DNA of 64,000 nt from Valencia hispanica (taxonomy: Eukaryota; Chordata; Actinopteri; Cyprinodontiformes; Valenciidae). The stretch covers positions 1,366,501-1,430,500 of the forward strand of contig OY747707.1 in assembly GCA_963556495.2 (NCBI GenBank), written 5' to 3'. The position numbers and the translations under genes were made by a program. The notes under the pieces were generated by a model. The model was not told the origin of the DNA. It searched no databases and was given only the letters and a program-made list of their open reading frames with translations. Below, in pieces: positions 12,450 through 64,000 of the stretch (position 1 is the stretch's first letter; the number at the start of each line of letters is the position of its first letter).

Positions 12450-14770
12450 CTTGTTCAATTCAATTCAATTCAATTCAGTTTATTTATATAGCGCCAATTC
12501 ACAACAGATGTCATCTCAAGGCTCTTAACAAGAAGTCATTTCAATACAATTATACAAACATTCCAATCAGTTAAAAAGTTTCCTATTTAAGGAATCCCAG
12601 CAGATTGCGTCAGTCATTGGCGTGAGGTTGGGCAGATTTCCAACCACAGCAATCCTTCAGCAATCCCTCATACTGAGCAAGCATGTAGCGACAGTGGAGA
12701 GGAAAAACTCCCCTTTAACAGGAAGAAACCTCCAACAGAACCAGGCTCAGTAGGAGCGGCCATCTGCCACGACCGTCTGGGGGTTTGAGAAGACAGAGCA
12801 GAAACACAGAAGGAACAGAAGATCCGATATAAGAGAACTTTCTATGTTACAGAAAGTAAAAAGTTAATAACAGGACACAGTGGATGTTCAGTTACTGAGA
12901 GGATCATTCCAGTCGATGACCCCCGTCCAACAGGGCATTGCAGCCAAGCAGGATACCAGACCAGGTGTATCTTCGATGGGGAGAAAAACACTGAGAGAAA
13001 ACAAAGTTAACAGTCGAAATAACAGAATGTACTGTAATACAACTGGAGAGTCGTAGGAGAAAAGGAAGTAGCAGAGTGAAGAAAATTGGTAAGTCTGTCC
13101 TCCAGCAGTCTAAGCCTATAGCAGCATAACTACAGAGATAGCTCAGAATGACCTTAGCCACTCTAACTATAAGCTTTATCAAAAAGGAAAGTTTTAAGCC
13201 TGGCCTTAAAAGTAAACAGAGTGTCTGCCTCACGGACTAAAGCTGGGAGCTGGTTCCACAGGAGAGGAGCCTGAAAACTAAAAGATCTGCCTCCCATTCT
13301 ACTTTTAGAGATCCTAGGAACTACAAGTAAACCTGCAGTCTGAGAGCGAAGTGCTCTTTTAGGAACATATGGAACAATTAGATCTCTGATGTATGATGGA
13401 GCTTGATTATTAAGGGCTTTGTATGTAAGAAGAAGGATCTTAAATTCTATTCTGGATTTAACAGGGAGCCAATGAAGGGAAGCTAAAACAGGAGAAATGT
13501 GATCTCTCTTTTTAATATTCATCAGAACTCTTGCTGCCGCATTTTGGATCAACTGAAGGCTTTTAATGGCATTTTGTGGACTTCCTGATAGTAAAGAATT
13601 ACAGTAGTCCAGCCTTGAGGTAACAAATGCATGGACTAGTTTCTCAGCATCACTCCTGGACAGGATGTTTCTAATTTTAGCAATATTCCTGAGGTGAAAG
13701 AAGGAAATCCTAGAAACCTGTTTAATATGGGATTTAAATGTCAAGTCTTGGTCAAAAATAACGCCGAGGTTCTTTACGTTATTACTGGGGGCCAATTTAA
13801 TGCCATCCAGATGAAGTGATTGACTAATCAGTTTCTGTTTAAGAACTTCTGGTCCAAAGACAGCAACTTCTGTCTTGTCAGAATTTAAAAGCAAAAAGTT
13901 TAGGGTCATCCATGCTTTTATGTCTTCCAGACATGCCTGTAATCTACCTAACTGACTGGGTTCATCAGGATTTATGGATAAATATAGTTGTGTATCATCG
14001 GCATAGCTGTGGAAATTTATCCCATGCTGTCTAATGATTCTACCAATTGGAAGCATATATATGGTGAAAAGAATTGGTCCAAGGACAGAACCCTGTGGAA
14101 CTCCACAAGTAACCCTTGAGAGTGAAGATGATTTATCATTTAGATGAACAAACTGGAATCTATCAGACAAATATGATTTAAACCAGCCTAGTGCTTTTCC
14201 TTTGATCCCTGCAACATGTTCAAGCCTTTCTAAGAGAATATTATGATCGACTGTGTCAAAAGCAGCACTGAGATCTAACAAAACCAGAACAGACACCAGT
14301 CCATTATCTGAGGCCATGAGAATATCATTAGTAACCTTCACCAGTGCTGTTTCAGTGCTATGATGAGCTCTAAAACCTGACTGAAACTCTTCAAACAGCT
14401 CGTTACTGTTTAGATGTTCACAGACTTGATTAGCAACTATTTTCTCAAGGACTTTGGATAAGAAAGGAAGGTTAGATATAGGTCTGTAATTCACTAAGTC
14501 ATCTTGATCAAGGGAAGGTTTCTTGAGTAAAGGTTTAATTACAGCTATTTTAAATTCCTGTGGTACGTATCCGTTTACTAAGGATAGATTCATCATATCC
14601 AAAATGGGGCCAGGAACCAAATGGAACACTTCTTTAAATAATTTGGTTGAGATTGGGTCCAAAATACAAGTTGAAGATGTTACACAAAGGAATATCACAG
14701 CTAGCCCTATCCTGTCTGGAGAGTTTGTAAGGTGTGTTATTTAAAACAGCCAATGACTGCAAGTCTTGCA
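12450..14770 (-). mobile_element. 5'-truncated L2-type LINE
   Basis: A non-LTR retrotransposon reads right to left. An open reverse-transcriptase frame (13163-14698) is followed by about 700 bp of 3' sequence. This ends in a segment reading TTTATTTATATAGCGCCAATTC on the plus strand and a GAATT tandem tail (12455-12478), as is typical of L2/CR1-group elements with short 3' tandem repeats. The endonuclease half is missing. It lies downstream of col6a3 in the same orientation. Confidence 0.85.
13163..14698 (-). CDS. LINE reverse transcriptase (ORF2 fragment)
   Basis: A 511-codon frame without internal stops encodes a non-LTR reverse transcriptase, which copies element RNA into DNA at the target site. 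Visible motifs in order are KPLLKKPSLD and NYRPISNLPFLSKVLEK (about residues 57-85), LLDLSAAFDTVDH with its catalytic Asp (about 141-153), GVPQGSVLGPILFTIY (about 198-213), and SYADDTQLYLS with the catalytic Asp pair (about 230-240). The C-terminal region ends FKARLKTFLFDKAYS. The N-terminal apurinic endonuclease is absent, so the copy is 5' truncated. The first methionine is simply the first in the open frame. Confidence 0.9.
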   Translation of the reverse strand: MIFLCVTSSTCILDPISTKLFKEVFHLVPGPILDMMNLSLVNGYVPQEFKIAVIKPLLKKPSLDQDDLVNYRPISNLPFLSKVLEKIVANQVCEHLNSNELFEEFQSGFRAHHSTETALVKVTNDILMASDNGLVSVLVLLDLSAAFDTVDHNILLERLEHVAGIKGKALGWFKSYLSDRFQFVHLNDKSSSLSRVTCGVPQGSVLGPILFTIYMLPIGRIIRQHGINFHSYADDTQLYLSINPDEPSQLGRLQACLEDIKAWMTLNFLLLNSDKTEVAVFGPEVLKQKLISQSLHLDGIKLAPSNNVKNLGVIFDQDLTFKSHIKQVSRISFFHLRNIAKIRNILSRSDAEKLVHAFVTSRLDYCNSLLSGSPQNAIKSLQLIQNAAARVLMNIKKRDHISPVLASLHWLPVKSRIEFKILLLTYKALNNQAPSYIRDLIVPYVPKRALRSQTAGLLVVPRISKSRMGGRSFSFQAPLLWNQLPALVREADTLFTFKARLKTFLFDKAYS

Positions 14771-14836
14771 AAGATGTAAATGAAACCTCCAATTTTATTT
14801 AATGAATTAAAGTGACGTCACTCTAAAATCTAACTC

Positions 14837-14868
<32 letters not shown>

Positions 14869-15720
14869 AATAATTTTTCTTCTTTTGAGAAAGCCATTTA
14901 TTTGGGGGGGCCTTGGGACCCCCAGGCCCACCCATTGCCACGCCCCTGCTCCACATCAAGACAAACCCTAATTTCAGTTCTTTGTTCAATAAACTTCTGT
15001 AGTTTTACTGGTCTCCTGAGAGCCTTTGTGGATGTTTGATATTTACCTAAAACCATGACAGCAGGTGTCTGATTAAGGTAACAGTTTCCCATTTTAAATG
15101 CAGTCAGATTAGTGACTGGAGGGATGTTTGTAGGACGACCAGATCTCTCACAGCAACAAATCCCTGGTGTGAATATGAGAGGGCAAGCGATTGTTTTTAG
15201 TTGGGTTTTCAATGTTGATTATAATTAAATGAGGAACTGGTTTAGATGTTGGATGATCCAAATATGATCCGTGTCACATTAACTTGAGCCCTGAAGGAAA
15301 ACCAGAAGGGAGAAAATCAGGGTAAAAGATTCTCTCATTAAAATTTGACTGGAAATGTAATTTATATGGCAAATTGCAAACACACTATAGCTGGTCAGGT
15401 GAAGATTTCATTCGTCTTCCTCCCTGTAACCTGGTGGCACTCGGACCACAAGCTCTTATGTGACCAACACTGATGTTCAGCTGTTTCCGGTCCAGAACAT
15501 CTGACCTTCCGATTCCTCAAGATGGAAAACCATTTCAGTTTAGATCTGGCAGCTCAAAGCAAAAATCTGTCAGGAAATGTGAAACAGACGCATCTGATTC
15601 GTGCAAAAGTAACAATCCAACCCTCAAATGTTTTAGCAATGAGTTAAACTGGTCTTGATCAGCAGTTCTTTGAGGTTTTTTTTTCTTTGGACTTGTGAAT
15701 GCTGGGAATTGAACAATCTA
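14771..15720. other. Intergenic, short TA repeat
   Basis: Contains a short TA-rich microsatellite (about 14839-14869). The rest is AT-rich without a recognised element. Confidence 0.5.
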
Positions 15721-15744
15721 ACACAGAAAGAAAGAATTCAGTTG

Positions 15745-16318
15745 CTCATGTTTATTACAAAGTCTACTTCGTTTTTATTGCCCCCATACACAGACCGACA
15801 GGTAAACTTCATTAACACCAAAAATAAAAACAAAAATCAGAGTGACATTCCATTCTCTTTCTGAATAGCTGGAGGAAGTGCAGTTGGTGGTTGGATGACA
15901 AACATGGCCGTAAAAAGCTGCGTGAAGAAACGAATGACTCCACAGGGACTGAGTCTGACAACAGTTTGAGCCGAACCATAAAGTCCTGCTTCTACAGATT
16001 TATTACTCATCTTTGTCCAAGTAATTCATGTTTAATTATTATAAACTACTCTTTGGGAAACGCGGATTACTTGACGGCTCCAGACACACAATGCTGCATT
16101 TATTCAACTCAGACATTTTAGCACCAATAGGGTTAAACTTTTCATGCAGCAAACTGTCTTCCTTCATCTCGTTGTGGAAACAGGACTACTTCAGGGAGTT
16201 TGGGGGGTAAAAGTTCATGTCTGTTGAGTCCAGTGCTGCCACCATTGCTTCAGCAAGGCATCCTTACAGTGTGGCCATTTTGGATGGTTCTCCAAGCAGA
16301 GGTAAAGACGGCCACGTT
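15745..16318 (-). other. col6a3: Probable col6a3 3' untranslated region
   Basis: Non-coding sequence directly after the col6a3 stop codon. Minus-strand AATAAA polyadenylation signals occur at 16099-16104, 15999-16004, 15774-15779 and 15751-15756. The last two, 23 bp apart, are the most plausible end, but the cleavage site cannot be fixed without transcript data. Confidence 0.55.

Positions 16319-64000
<47,682 letters not shown>

Overview
The window is a vertebrate, almost certainly teleost, nuclear segment. It has intron-rich genes with GT-AG splice sites, fish-type transposons (Tc1-like, hAT-like, L2- and L1-type LINEs, a CX6CC-type retroviral env relic) and microsatellites. Nothing prokaryotic was seen.

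The dominant gene is the collagen VI alpha-3 chain (col6a3), transcribed from the minus strand. It fills about 15.75-64.0 kb, and its 5' end lies beyond the right edge. I rebuilt its exons by hand from splice sites, codon phase and protein motifs. Every junction phase is consistent from the last complete array exon to the stop codon. In transcription order (high to low coordinate) the window holds: a partial vWA exon at the right edge; 24 complete vWA exons in a tandem array (43.68-63.71 kb); three more single-exon vWA domains (38.3-40.5 kb); N2 (34.0-34.6 kb); N1, split over three exons (33.1-33.9 kb); a complete Gly-X-Y triple helix of about 336 residues in 19 exons (26.6-33.06 kb); a cysteine hinge including a 12-nt micro-exon; C1 and C2 vWA domains; a short His-rich linker in place of a long C3 region; a fibronectin III domain; two linker+Kunitz modules; and a 13-residue tail with stop codon at 16319-16321.

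The outstanding feature is the array. Twelve copies of a 1,689-bp unit follow one another without a single net length change. Each unit is a 594-bp vWA exon (type A), a 263-bp intron, a 600-bp vWA exon (type B) and a 232-bp intron. All 24 exons are symmetric phase 1-1, so gain or loss of one unit changes the protein by exactly 398 residues in frame. Shared variants show nested duplications of two units (3,378 bp) and three units (5,067 bp). An eroded A/B relic lies at the array's 3' flank. The chain has at least 29 complete N-terminal vWA domains (N1-N29) plus part of N30. The human chain, from general knowledge, has ten. Coding sequence inside the window alone gives about 6,900 residues.

The left 15.7 kb lies downstream of the gene and is mostly repeat-derived: an L1-type ORF2 relic; a 2.1-kb pyrimidine-only minisatellite with a 728-bp internal duplication; an endogenous retrovirus remnant (env end, polypurine tract, LTR) whose LTR is split at its TATA box by a retroposon with 14-bp target duplications; a hAT-like element with 8-bp target duplications; and an L2-type LINE with an open reverse-transcriptase frame. 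Several large introns carry further Tc1-like and LINE debris. No tRNA, rRNA or other RNA gene was recognised.
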